Shown one piece after another: positions 1 to 7,786 of a stretch of 40,762 nt of DNA (position 1 is its first letter; each line of letters opens with the position of its first letter). The DNA lies in NCBI GenBank assembly GCA_030156225.1, contig JASGMW010000005.1:1-40762 (forward strand), given 5' to 3'. The stretch is from Methanofollis sp. (GTDB taxonomy: Archaea > Halobacteriota > Methanomicrobia > Methanomicrobiales > Methanofollaceae). The position numbers were made by a program, and so were the translations under genes. The notes under the pieces were generated by a model. It searched no databases and was not told the origin of the DNA. It saw nothing but the letters and a program-made list of their open reading frames with translations.

Positions 1-156
1 TTGTGCCTCTAAATCCTCAATACGTGATTCGAGTTCAGCGATCTTCTCAGCCTGTTTCTGAATGATGTTATATAAGTCCAGGATGAGATCTGTTGCAGCT
101 TCTGGATCGGTCAGAACTAGATGTAATATTTGTTTTCTATCCGGAGGCACATTCAT
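1..156 (-). CDS. IS66-like transposase, N-terminal fragment (cut by window edge)
   Basis: The reading frame opens at an ATG at 156 and runs off the left edge of the window, giving only the first 52 residues. The visible part contains DPEAATDLILDLYN followed by a heptad-rich coiled coil (QKQAEKIAELESRIEDLEAQ). This layout, a short acidic helix with a DPEA-type motif and then a leucine/isoleucine coiled coil, is typical of the N-terminus of IS66-family transposases. The catalytic domain would lie outside the window, so intactness cannot be judged. The DNA here is more AT-rich than the neighbouring por genes, which fits an acquired element. Another coiled-coil transposase family is possible. Confidence 0.6.
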   Translation of the reverse strand, partial: MNVPPDRKQILHLVLTDPEAATDLILDLYNIIQKQAEKIAELESRIEDLEAQ

Positions 157-372
157 TGAATATTATTGCTGAGCCTTCATATATTGATCTTGCGGTTATT
201 TACCGCTAAAATTAGTTGAGGGGTGAATAGTTACTTTGTTTTTACGTGCGATCCTGGTTACTCGATCCAGGAAAAAAAGATCATTCTGGACAAAGATGCA
301 CGAAAAAAAATGATAGAGTCATGCGTGTTCGGCACGGCACAAACGTTCTACACCCCGCATACGCAGGCATGG

Positions 373-411
373 AAAAAAAGCGTCCGGGGCTGAGAACCCA
401 TCACTCGGGTT
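373..411 (-). terminator. Terminator of the por operon
   Basis: Immediately after the porB stop codon there is a small hairpin (AACCC at 395-399 pairing with GGGTT at 407-411). On the minus strand it is followed by a run of seven T at 379-373, a usual archaeal termination signal. The rest of 157-372 is AT-rich, and I see no gene in it. Confidence 0.5.
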
Positions 412-1303
412 TTTTCAGCACAACATCGATCCCGAACTTTGCGGCGCTGCGATCGGCGATCGCCTGGATTTTGGCGATCTCTTCCACGTTTCTCTCTGGT
501 CTGAAGAGGTGGCGGAAGCGCTTCTGGACCATGAGATACTCCTCGACCGGTTTTCTGTTCACGATCTTCTTCGCCTTCTCCACCTCGCCGTTCACCATCT
601 CGTAGTTCACCCAGAGCCCGGTCTCGACGGCGAGCCTGCCGATCGCCATCGTTTCAGCTCCCTCGAAGCCCCAGCCGGTGGCGCAGGGGGCGTGGATCTG
701 GATATAGTTCGGGCCGGGCGTATTCACCGCACGCTCGATCTTCTTCACCACGTCGTTCGGATAGGCGATCGAAGCGGTGGCGATGTAACTTGCGCCGTGC
801 GCCGCCAGGATCGCCGGAAGATCCTTCTTGGGCCGCTTGTTCCCGGTCGAGCATTTCCCGGCCGGGCTCGTCGTGGTGTCGGCGTCGTACGGCGTCGCAC
901 CCGAACGCTGGATCCCGGTGTTCATGTAGGCCTCGTTGTCATAGCAGATGTAGGTGATATCGTGCCCGCGCTCGAACGCACCGGAGATGCAGAGCATCCC
1001 GATATCGAAGGTGGCGCCGTCGCCGCAGATGCAGACGACGTGCTCGTCGCGTCCCTGTTTTTTGAGGGAGGCCTCCACGCCCGAGGCCACCGCGGCGGCG
1101 TTCTCGAAGAGGGAATGGATCCAGGGCACACCCCATGCGGTCTCGGGATAGGGCGTGGAGAAGACCTCCATACACCCGGTCGAGGCGACGACGATCGTAT
1201 TTTCGCCGGTGCCCTTCAGGATCAGCCGCGCCGCAAGGGCCGGGCCGCAGCCGCCGCAGGCCCGGTGGCCGCACTCGAAGAGTTCACACTCGTGTTCGGC
1301 CAT
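401..1303 (-). CDS. porB: Pyruvate:ferredoxin oxidoreductase, beta subunit
   Basis: 300 residues. This subunit carries thiamine diphosphate and a proximal [4Fe-4S] cluster, and works with PorA, PorC and PorD to interconvert acetyl-CoA + CO2 and pyruvate using ferredoxin; in autotrophic methanogens it runs in the CO2-fixing direction. Cysteines C11, C16, C19 and C44 near the N-terminus, and C207 in HAPCATGW, match cluster-ligand positions of the family. The GDGATFD motif (94-100) and [10 protein letters not shown] (121-130) are the ThDP/Mg2+ site. The frame is open further upstream inside porA, but the ATG at 1303 gives the usual family length, and a GGAGGTG ribosome site lies just before it, inside the last codons of porA. 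Last gene of porCDAB. Confidence 0.93.
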   Translation of the reverse strand: MAEHECELFECGHRACGGCGPALAARLILKGTGENTIVVASTGCMEVFSTPYPETAWGVPWIHSLFENAAAVASGVEASLKKQGRDEHVVCICGDGATFDIGMLCISGAFERGHDITYICYDNEAYMNTGIQRSGATPYDADTTTSPAGKCSTGNKRPKKDLPAILAAHGASYIATASIAYPNDVVKKIERAVNTPGPNYIQIHAPCATGWGFEGAETMAIGRLAVETGLWVNYEMVNGEVEKAKKIVNRKPVEEYLMVQKRFRHLFRPERNVEEIAKIQAIADRSAAKFGIDVVLKKPE

Positions 1304-1304
1304 T

Positions 1305-2459
1305 TCAGAGCACCTCCATGCGCAGACCATAGTACTGATCGCCGATCCCCTTCTCCGCAAGACCGGCGATCGTTCTGATGTCGCTCTTTCTGACGTCACG
1401 CCCGCCCAGCGCGATGATGTAATCGAAGACGTCGATGCCGCTGCCGTACACGGCGTCCTTCACCTCGAGGGCGACCGCACCCTTCTGGCCGAGCGAGACG
1501 TTCTTGTCCAGAACGGCGACTCGTGAGACACCCGAGAGCGCCTTTCGGATCTCCGCAGAGGGGAAGGGGCGGAAGGTGCGGATCTTCAGGAGGCCGACCT
1601 TCATGCCGTCGGCCCGCATCTCGTCGATCGCGTCCTTTACAGTCCCGCACAGAGAGCCCATCGCCACAAAGGCGGTGTCCGCGTCTTCGAGACGGTAGCC
1701 CTCGACGAGTCCGGAGTAGTCGCGGCCGAACTGCCCGGCGAACTCCCTGCCGGCATGGGCGAATGCCTGCTTCGCCCGCTTCATCGCCTCGTCGATCTCG
1801 TACCGGAACTCCATATAGTAGTCGGGCGTGGCGTACATCCCGAGGGACATCGGCTTCTTTGCGTCGAGGGTGTTGTACGGCTTGAACGGCGGGAGAAAAG
1901 CGTCGATCTCCTCCTGCGTCGGGAGATCGACGGGCTCGTAGGTGTGGGTGAGGGTGTAACCGTCGAAGCAGACCATCGCCGGAAGCAGCACGTTGTGATC
2001 TTCGGCCACCCTGTAGGTGATGAAATGCAGGTCGGTCGCCTCCTGGTTGTCCTCGGCATAGCACTGCATCCACCCGGCGTCACGCAGAGAGATCGAGTCC
2101 TGCTGATCGTTCCAGATGTTCAGGGGGGCGCCGAGGGCACGGTTTGCAATCGTCATCACGATCGGCTGGCGCATCCCGGCCACGTTGAAGCAGACCTCGA
2201 ACATCAGGGCAAGGCCCTGCGAGGTCGTGGCCGAGTAGACGCGCGAGCCCGCGGCGCTTGCCCCCAGACAGGAAGAAAGAGCGGAGAACTCGCTTTCCAC
2301 GCAGATATATTCGGCATCGAGCCTGCAGTCGGCGACCATGCTCGCAAGCGCTTCGACGATGTGGGTCTGCGGGGTGATCGGGTATGCGGAGACCACCTGG
2401 GGACGGCAGAGCCTCACGGCTTCGGCGACCGCATGGGAGCCTTCCAGAATTTCCATCAT
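1305..2459 (-). CDS. porA: Pyruvate:ferredoxin oxidoreductase, alpha subunit
   Basis: 384 residues, normal for PorA. The N-terminus carries the conserved [13 protein letters not shown] segment that binds pyruvate and the thiazolium/pyrimidine side of ThDP, followed by the [19 protein letters not shown] region typical of the family. It forms the catalytic core with PorB. Two ATG codons occur in a row at 2459; a GGAGGAG ribosome site lies about 8 bases upstream. It begins 3 bases after porD and ends 1 base before porB, so the genes are surely cotranscribed. The related 2-oxoglutarate enzyme (KorA) is less likely because all four separate subunits are present in the Por arrangement and the PorB sequence is Por-like. 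Confidence 0.92.
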   Translation of the reverse strand: MMEILEGSHAVAEAVRLCRPQVVSAYPITPQTHIVEALASMVADCRLDAEYICVESEFSALSSCLGASAAGSRVYSATTSQGLALMFEVCFNVAGMRQPIVMTIANRALGAPLNIWNDQQDSISLRDAGWMQCYAEDNQEATDLHFITYRVAEDHNVLLPAMVCFDGYTLTHTYEPVDLPTQEEIDAFLPPFKPYNTLDAKKPMSLGMYATPDYYMEFRYEIDEAMKRAKQAFAHAGREFAGQFGRDYSGLVEGYRLEDADTAFVAMGSLCGTVKDAIDEMRADGMKVGLLKIRTFRPFPSAEIRKALSGVSRVAVLDKNVSLGQKGAVALEVKDAVYGSGIDVFDYIIALGGRDVRKSDIRTIAGLAEKGIGDQYYGLRMEVL

Positions 2460-2462
2460 GAT

Positions 2463-2723
2463 TTATTTCTCCTCCTGGGCCATTTCGATGTCGTCGGCCG
2501 GACACTCCTCGGCGCAGAGGCCGCAGCCCTTGCAGTAGTCATAATCAGGGTCAAAGTACCCGTCCTCGCGCTCCTTCACGCACCCCTCGGGACAGACGGT
2601 CTCGCAGAGCCCGCATTTCGTGCAGGTCTCGTGTCTGAATGTCGGCTTGAAGACCCGCCACGACCCGGTCCTGTTGTCTCGCGCCCGCCCGGGAGCGGCG
2701 GCGCACCCGACATTGAGCGCCAT
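2463..2723 (-). CDS. porD: Pyruvate:ferredoxin oxidoreductase, delta (ferredoxin-like) subunit
   Basis: 86 residues. It has two classical 2[4Fe-4S] ferredoxin motifs: C34xxC37xxC40xxxC44P and C64xxC67xxC70xxxC74P. It passes electrons between the ThDP site of PorAB and external ferredoxin. The first 30 residues are a leader-like extension before the cluster domain, as is normal in archaeal PorD. The start codon overlaps the porC stop by one base (TGATG), implying translational coupling. Confidence 0.93.
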   Translation of the reverse strand: MALNVGCAAAPGRARDNRTGSWRVFKPTFRHETCTKCGLCETVCPEGCVKEREDGYFDPDYDYCKGCGLCAEECPADDIEMAQEEK

Positions 2724-3265
2724 CAGGCCTCACCCCGGATCAGGTCGTAGGAGTGCCTGGCGGCTGCAACGTTTTTCTCCCCGAGTTTGCCGGGGAAACG
2801 GTTCAGAAGGGCTTTCTCGACAGCAGATAAAGATATTTCACCGGTCGCCGCTGCAAAGGCGCCGATCAGTGTCGTATTCGTGATCGGGACGCCGAGTTTT
2901 TCCAGGGCGATCCCGGTGGCGTCGATGGTGATCAACTTCACGCCTTCGGGAACGGCGGCATGAAGGGATTTTTCGGTGTTGACGATGGCGATGCCGCCCG
3001 TCTTCATCCCGCCGAAGACGTCGACGTCCCTGATCAGCGTGCTGTCCTGGACGATGATGTAGTCGGGTTCGTACACCTGGCTCCGCAGACGTATCTTTTC
3101 GTCGCTGAACCGGACAAACGCCTGCACAGGGGCACCGCGCCGTTCGACTCCAAATGCAGGAAAAGCCTGGGAATAAACACCGCCCTCAAACGCAGCAACG
3201 GCGATCAGTTCAGCAGCAGTGACAGAACCCTGTCCCCCTCTGCCGTGGATGCGTAACTCTTTCAA
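2723..3265 (-). CDS. porC: Pyruvate:ferredoxin oxidoreductase, gamma subunit
   Basis: 180 residues. It opens with [16 protein letters not shown], the hallmark of the gamma subunit of 2-oxoacid oxidoreductases, and continues with the [19 protein letters not shown] segment. The only start that retains this N-terminus is a TTG at 3265; no ATG or GTG is available nearby. AT-rich DNA at 3279-3315 upstream (TGATAAATTATG and CTTAACGATTC on the minus strand) is the likely promoter of porCDAB. First gene of the operon. The 242 bases between this gene and the next (3266-3507) hold the promoter region and no convincing gene. Confidence 0.92.
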   Translation of the reverse strand: MKELRIHGRGGQGSVTAAELIAVAAFEGGVYSQAFPAFGVERRGAPVQAFVRFSDEKIRLRSQVYEPDYIIVQDSTLIRDVDVFGGMKTGGIAIVNTEKSLHAAVPEGVKLITIDATGIALEKLGVPITNTTLIGAFAAATGEISLSAVEKALLNRFPGKLGEKNVAAARHSYDLIRGEA

Positions 3266-3507
3266 TCAGAATACCCCGCATAATTTATCATGATGAATCG
3301 TTAAGAACATTGTGTCGAGGACAAAATCAGGAAATTGCCCGGGGATATCAGAGGGTTTTGCATGCTCAGGAAAGGACAGATATCCGACGACAATAATGAA
3401 GCATACGCCTGTGCGGCAGATCGCCGCAACGCCGACAGAAGAGAGCAATCTCTCAGGATAATTTCAGGATCTCGATCCTCTTCTCAGGTGGCGGGGACGT
3501 TCCGGTC

Positions 3508-4380
3508 TCACCGGTCCACGGCGATCCCGAGGATCGACCGGTCGCCGGTGAACACCGCCCGCGCAATCCCGGCAAGCCCCACAGCAGCACACCACTCGTC
3601 GTAGACGGCGACCTTGCGCCGCAACAGGCGCTCCACTTCACCGGCGACGACCGGCGCCTTCGATCCCGCAAGGGCGACCTCTGCCCCGGGGTTCAGCAGG
3701 AGCATGGCGGCGCACTCCATCGCCGCGAACATCGCAATGGTCCGGTCCTGCCCGGAGGGGGGCAGGGTGTGGGTGACCCCCGCGTGGAGGAACGCATCGT
3801 TCGCCGTCTCGACGCCCGCATCGATCCGGCGGATCGCATCCACGTCCAGCGCCCCGTGCTGCGTCCCCGGCGCAAAGATGCAGGCGTCGAAGGCGCCCGC
3901 GATGCTGCCCCCGGAAACGAGCATCGTCACGGTGTTCGAGGAGATGTCCGAGACCACCACGTCCGGACCGAGGTCACGGCAGGCCTCATACGCGATGCCG
4001 ATCTTCTCCGGGCTGGTCTGGTGGGAATATGCCTTGAACCTGGGATCGGTCGGCGAACCCCGGTGAATGCCCGGGATCACCACCGCCGGAAGGCCGCTGC
4101 CTGCGATCTCATCGTATACCTGGGTGCCGCCCCCGATGTGCTTGCCCGCGCCCTCCTGCGAGACGACGCCGCGGTTCTCCACTCTCCTGATATCGGTGAT
4201 CGCCGCGATCCCGTCGCCCATCGAGTAGCAGACCGCAACTCCTTCGATCTCCTCGATCGGGCAGAGGCGTTCGAGGTCGCCGACGACAAACTCCCTGGCG
4301 GCCTCGCGCGAAATTTTGAAATGACCTTCCGCAGACGCAAAGCGCATGGCCGTCGTGCCATGATCGATCCCGATGAACAT
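3508..4380 (-). CDS. Methanogenesis marker protein 12 (ASKHA-type)
   Basis: 290 residues. The N-terminus FIGIDHGTTAMRFA is the phosphate-1 motif of the acetate/sugar kinase-Hsc70-actin (ASKHA) fold. The rest matches what I know of methanogenesis marker protein 12, a protein found almost only in methanogens and methane-oxidising archaea. Its biochemical role is not firmly established; a nucleotide-dependent role in maturing a methanogenesis enzyme or cofactor is inference. The start was placed at ATG 4380, which brings the DHGTT motif to residue 6 as in relatives; an upstream in-frame ATG at 4413 would add 11 unlike residues. It is separated from DUF368 by a T8 tract, so it probably has its own transcript. 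Confidence 0.85.
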   Translation of the reverse strand: MFIGIDHGTTAMRFASAEGHFKISREAAREFVVGDLERLCPIEEIEGVAVCYSMGDGIAAITDIRRVENRGVVSQEGAGKHIGGGTQVYDEIAGSGLPAVVIPGIHRGSPTDPRFKAYSHQTSPEKIGIAYEACRDLGPDVVVSDISSNTVTMLVSGGSIAGAFDACIFAPGTQHGALDVDAIRRIDAGVETANDAFLHAGVTHTLPPSGQDRTIAMFAAMECAAMLLLNPGAEVALAGSKAPVVAGEVERLLRRKVAVYDEWCAAVGLAGIARAVFTGDRSILGIAVDR

Positions 4381-4436
4381 GGTATCTCTCGTACATCTTG
4401 CACCTGCCTGCACAAGTACGTTTTCTGTTCGACCGG

Positions 4437-4444
4437 AAAAAAAA
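4437..4444 (-). terminator. Poly-T terminator after the DUF368 gene
   Basis: Eight consecutive T on the minus strand, 8 bases past the DUF368 stop codon and before the marker-12 gene. Such runs terminate archaeal RNA polymerase. Confidence 0.45.
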
Positions 4445-4451
4445 GGACTGT

Positions 4452-5351
4452 TCAGGCGCTGACGTTCTCGTAGCGCCGTTTTGCGTACTCCACCAGGCCC
4501 ATGGCGATGATGCCGGCGATGAAGAAGAAGGGTCCGCCGTCAAAGAGGACATCACCAGACACAGCGGCCTTATCATAGAGCATCCGGGTCGCTCCGAGCA
4601 TCAGCCCGGTGAGGAAGGCGATCATCATCGTGTGATGGTTCTTCAGGAGATACTTGAGGGCCTTTGTGAAGAGGAGGAGGCCGGTGAGACCTCCAAGAAT
4701 GAAGGTGAAGATCTCAGGGAGGGAGATCGATCCGATCGCCGCAAGCAGGAACTCGTACTGGTTGAGGACGAGGGTTATATAGGCACCCGAGATGCCGGGA
4801 AGGATCATCGCGCAGATCGCCACCATGCCGGTCAGAAAGATCACCGGCAGGGAGTGACCGGGGTCAAGGTGACCGGGGCTGGCCAGCAAAAAACCGACGA
4901 CGGTTCCAGTGAGAAAAAAGGCCAGGCCTGCCACGCCCGGAGAGCGTATCTCCCGGAAGAGGACAACGGCCGAAGCGATGATCAAACCGAGGAAAAAAGA
5001 GTAGGTCTCGACGCCGTGGTACCTGAGGAGGTCCAGGATAACGCCGGACATGGCGAGGAACGACGTGGCGATCCCGGCAAGGAGGACGACCAGGAACAGC
5101 AGATCTATCTTTTCGAGGTCAACCCTGAACGCATCGAGATCGCCGTGCAGCACGTGCTTCAGCGAACCGGGGTCGATGGCGCCGATCGCCCCGATCAGAC
5201 GCTCGTAGATGCCGGTGATGAGGGCGATGGTCCCCCCGGACACACCGGGGATGATGTCACAGGCCCCCATCATCAGACCACGGAGATATGTCCCGGCATT
5301 TTCCCGTATTCCTCTGCGCATGTTCATGATCTCGTGGTGTATGATGTGCAT
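4452..5351 (-). CDS. DUF368 family membrane protein (candidate polyprenyl-phosphate carrier flippase)
   Basis: 299 residues with about eight hydrophobic segments. The family signature GACDIIPGVSGGTIALITGIYE is near the N-terminus (about residues 29-50), and a second related ILPGISGAYITLVL lies in the middle (about 183-196): the inverted internal repeat of DUF368. Bacterial DUF368 proteins have been reported as undecaprenyl-phosphate translocases (PopT); in an archaeon the analogous cargo would be a dolichyl-type phosphate, which is inference. Starts: the long frame begins at 5351, but ATGs at 5327 and 5321 are also possible. An AT-rich box at 5361-5372 would place transcription near 5340, favouring one of the shorter starts. 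Confidence 0.85.
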   Translation of the reverse strand: MHIIHHEIMNMRRGIRENAGTYLRGLMMGACDIIPGVSGGTIALITGIYERLIGAIGAIDPGSLKHVLHGDLDAFRVDLEKIDLLFLVVLLAGIATSFLAMSGVILDLLRYHGVETYSFFLGLIIASAVVLFREIRSPGVAGLAFFLTGTVVGFLLASPGHLDPGHSLPVIFLTGMVAICAMILPGISGAYITLVLNQYEFLLAAIGSISLPEIFTFILGGLTGLLLFTKALKYLLKNHHTMMIAFLTGLMLGATRMLYDKAAVSGDVLFDGGPFFFIAGIIAMGLVEYAKRRYENVSA

Positions 5352-5471
5352 GTGGTTCGTAATTAATAGTTAGGATAGAAGTCCGGCAGGCATGCCGCCA
5401 GGGAGAGGAGCGGAGAGTAAGAACGGGCCGGCCGTCACCCATATCATCTCGCGCTGCCAACAGGATCCTGT

Positions 5472-6410
5472 ATGTTCTCGATCGTCACGGGCGGCGCCGG
5501 GTTTATCGGCTCCCATCTGGTCGATGCCCTGGTGGATCAGGGGGATCGCGTGCTGGTCATCGACAGCCTCCGCACCGGGGACCTTGCTCATATCAAAGGG
5601 CATCTCGACGCCGGAAGAATTGACTACCTCCATGCCGATCTACTCGAAGATGGGTGGCAGGAGAGGTTCACAGGGGTAGACCGGGTTTATCATCTCGCTG
5701 CTGACCCCGATGTCCGGGGGAGCGCCGCCACCCCGACAGACGTATACGAGAACAATGTCTCCGCCACGGTCCGCGTCCTCGAGGCGATGCGGACCCACGG
5801 CGTCAGGGAGATCGTCTTCACCTCCACCTCGACGGTCTACGGTGAGGCGTCGGTCATTCCAACGCCCGAAGACTACAGCCCAATGGAACCGATATCAGTC
5901 TATGCCGGGAGCAAACTGGCTGCCGAGGCGATGATCTCTTCCTATGCCCACACCTATGGCATGAAGGCATGGGTCTTCCGGTTCGCCAACATTATCGGGG
6001 AACGGAGCAACCACGGCGTGATCTGGGACTTTGCCCACAAACTGAAGGCAAACCCGACCGAACTGGAGATCCTCGGGGACGGCAGGCAGATAAAGTCGTA
6101 CCTCCTCGTCTCAGAGTGTGTGGCGGCTCTCCTCCACGCGGTCGCGGCCACGGACGGGCCCTTTGCCTGTTTCAATATCGGATCTGAGGACTGGATCGAC
6201 GTCACGACGATCGCCCGGATCGTCGCCGGCGAGATGGGGATCTCTGATGTGCATTTCCGGTACACCGGAGGGAACCGCGGCTGGGTTGGAGATGTTCCGA
6301 GAATGCAACTCGCCGTCGAAAAACTCAGGGTGACCGGTTGGCGTGCCGGGGCCGGATCTGAGAAGTCAGTGCGGCAGGCGGCACGCGCCCTTGTCAGAGA
6401 GATCTGCTGA
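5472..6410 (+). CDS. NAD-dependent sugar-nucleotide epimerase/dehydratase (GalE-like, extended SDR)
   Basis: 312 residues, normal for this family. The N-terminal TGGAGFIGSH is the Rossmann GxxGxxG NAD site. The STSTVYG stretch and the YAGSK motif supply the Ser/Thr, Tyr and Lys catalytic residues of extended short-chain dehydrogenases. RFANIIGERSNHGVI and the late GNRGWVGDVP are substrate-binding segments seen in UDP-glucose 4-epimerase-like proteins. The exact sugar cannot be read from sequence; UDP-glucose/UDP-galactose 4-epimerase is the most likely role, serving surface glycan or N-glycan precursor synthesis. A weak TATA-like CATATCAT at 5440-5447 sits about 28 bases before the ATG, suggesting a leaderless mRNA. 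apgM follows after 24 bases. Confidence 0.85.
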   Translation: MFSIVTGGAGFIGSHLVDALVDQGDRVLVIDSLRTGDLAHIKGHLDAGRIDYLHADLLEDGWQERFTGVDRVYHLAADPDVRGSAATPTDVYENNVSATVRVLEAMRTHGVREIVFTSTSTVYGEASVIPTPEDYSPMEPISVYAGSKLAAEAMISSYAHTYGMKAWVFRFANIIGERSNHGVIWDFAHKLKANPTELEILGDGRQIKSYLLVSECVAALLHAVAATDGPFACFNIGSEDWIDVTTIARIVAGEMGISDVHFRYTGGNRGWVGDVPRMQLAVEKLRVTGWRAGAGSEKSVRQAARALVREIC

Positions 6411-6434
6411 AGAGCAGAGAAGAGAGTACTGACC

Positions 6435-7610
6435 ATGAAATACATCGTTGTGCTCGGGGACGGCATGGCCGACGAGCCCCTTGAGGAACTCGGCGGCAAA
6501 ACGCCTCTCGAATATGCAGATACGCCCAGTATGGATCAGGTTGCGCGGGAAGGAGCATGCGGCCTTCTGCGGACGGTGAAAGACATATACGAGCCCGGCA
6601 GCGACGTCGCAAACCTCTCGGTCCTGGGCTACGACCCGGGCACCTGCTATACGGGCAGGGGGCCCCTCGAAGCCGCCAGCATGGGCATCGACCTCACACC
6701 CGCAGACTACGCCTACCGCTTCAATCTGGTCACGATGCACGGCGGCGTGATGGAGGACTTCAACGCCGGGCACATCACGAGCGAGGAGGGGGCCGCCCTC
6801 ATCGCCTCGCTGCAGGGGACGGTCCCGGGCGTCACGTTCCACCCCGGCATCTCGTACCGGAACCTGATGGTGGTCGGAGGCGGGCAGGGCGCAACGACGA
6901 CCCCGCCCCACGATATCGTCGGGCAGGAGACGACGCCGTACCTGCCCGAAGGCCCGGACGCCTCTCTGCTCCGCCGGTGCATGGATGCGGCCGGGACGGC
7001 CTTTGCCGACCACCCGACAAACCGGGCGCGCATCGCCGCAGGGAACCTTCCCGCCACGACGATCTGGCCGTGGAGCGGAGGAAAACGACCGTCCATTCAG
7101 TCGTTCCGCGACCGCTGGGGACGTGACGGGGGGATGATCTCCGCGGTCGACCTCCTCAACGGCATCGCGCGCTACGCCGGCATGGACGTGATCCATGTGC
7201 CCGGGGCCACCGGGTTCCTGGACACCGACTATGGGGCGAAGGCCCGCTACGCTCTCGAAGCGATAAAACGCCTCGACTTCGTCTATGTGCACGTCGAGGC
7301 GCCTGACGAGGCCGGGCATATGGGAAGCGTCAGAGAAAAGGTGCGGGCGATTGAGGGGGTGGACGGCATCGTCGGCACGATCCTCGATCAGTTCGACGGG
7401 ACGGTCGCCGTCCTCCCGGACCATCCGACCCCCATCAGGCTGAAGACCCATACCCGCGAGCCCGTCCCCTTCGCGATCCGCGGCAGAGCGCGGGACGGGA
7501 CCGCCGCGTATTCCGAGCGGGCGGCGGCGAAAGGCGCCTTCGGTCTGGTGGAAGGGCCCGAGTTTCTCCCCCTCCTCTTCGGAAAGAGACCTTTCGACCG
7601 GCAGGAATAA
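6435..7610 (+). CDS. apgM: 2,3-bisphosphoglycerate-independent phosphoglycerate mutase, archaeal type
   Basis: 391 residues, alkaline-phosphatase fold. It begins KYIVVLGDGMADEP, in which D9 is a metal ligand. GSDVANLSVLGYDP (55-68) carries the phosphoryl-accepting serine S56. The later HVEAPDEAGHMG and VLPDHPTP segments provide the remaining Asp/His metal ligands. It interconverts 3- and 2-phosphoglycerate in gluconeogenesis, the main direction in an autotrophic methanogen that makes pyruvate with the Por enzyme encoded nearby. A related subfamily has been proposed to be homoserine kinase, and I cannot exclude that assignment from sequence alone. It lies 24 bases after the epimerase gene on the same strand, so cotranscription is likely. 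Confidence 0.85.
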   Translation: MKYIVVLGDGMADEPLEELGGKTPLEYADTPSMDQVAREGACGLLRTVKDIYEPGSDVANLSVLGYDPGTCYTGRGPLEAASMGIDLTPADYAYRFNLVTMHGGVMEDFNAGHITSEEGAALIASLQGTVPGVTFHPGISYRNLMVVGGGQGATTTPPHDIVGQETTPYLPEGPDASLLRRCMDAAGTAFADHPTNRARIAAGNLPATTIWPWSGGKRPSIQSFRDRWGRDGGMISAVDLLNGIARYAGMDVIHVPGATGFLDTDYGAKARYALEAIKRLDFVYVHVEAPDEAGHMGSVREKVRAIEGVDGIVGTILDQFDGTVAVLPDHPTPIRLKTHTREPVPFAIRGRARDGTAAYSERAAAKGAFGLVEGPEFLPLLFGKRPFDRQE

Positions 7611-7712
7611 AACCCTGCCAACATATTTTTCAACATCAGTGCGGCATCAGCACCCTGCTTCATCACGGATCAGTGGGGGTAACTCTCATCATCTGCCGCC
7701 TGTAGAGTATAC

Positions 7713-7766
7713 TTATAATATCTTCTCTGTGGAATAATGTTCTGACCGTCCCGGCCCTGTCGGGAC
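7713..7766 (+). promoter_or_regulatory. Promoter and 5' leader hairpin of the chorismate-lyase/mptG gene
   Basis: A strong TATA-like box TTATAATAT lies at 7713-7721, which places transcription start near 7743 and leaves a leader of about 44 bases. The leader contains a perfect 6-bp hairpin (GTCCCG at 7748-7753, CGGGAC at 7761-7766, 7-base loop). Several other genes in this window appear to have no leader, so this one stands out. Whether the hairpin regulates translation is inference. Confidence 0.5.
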
Positions 7767-7786
7767 GCATGACCTATTGAAGACCC

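Noticed and set aside
509-1378. Long open frame on the plus strand opposite porB
   Set aside because: GC-rich antisense frame; the minus strand carries clear PorB motifs and the plus-strand translation matches no known fold pattern.
1755-2750. 331-codon plus-strand frame opposite porA and porD
   Set aside because: Shadow of the por genes; rich in His/Gly/Arg as expected from reverse-complement codons.
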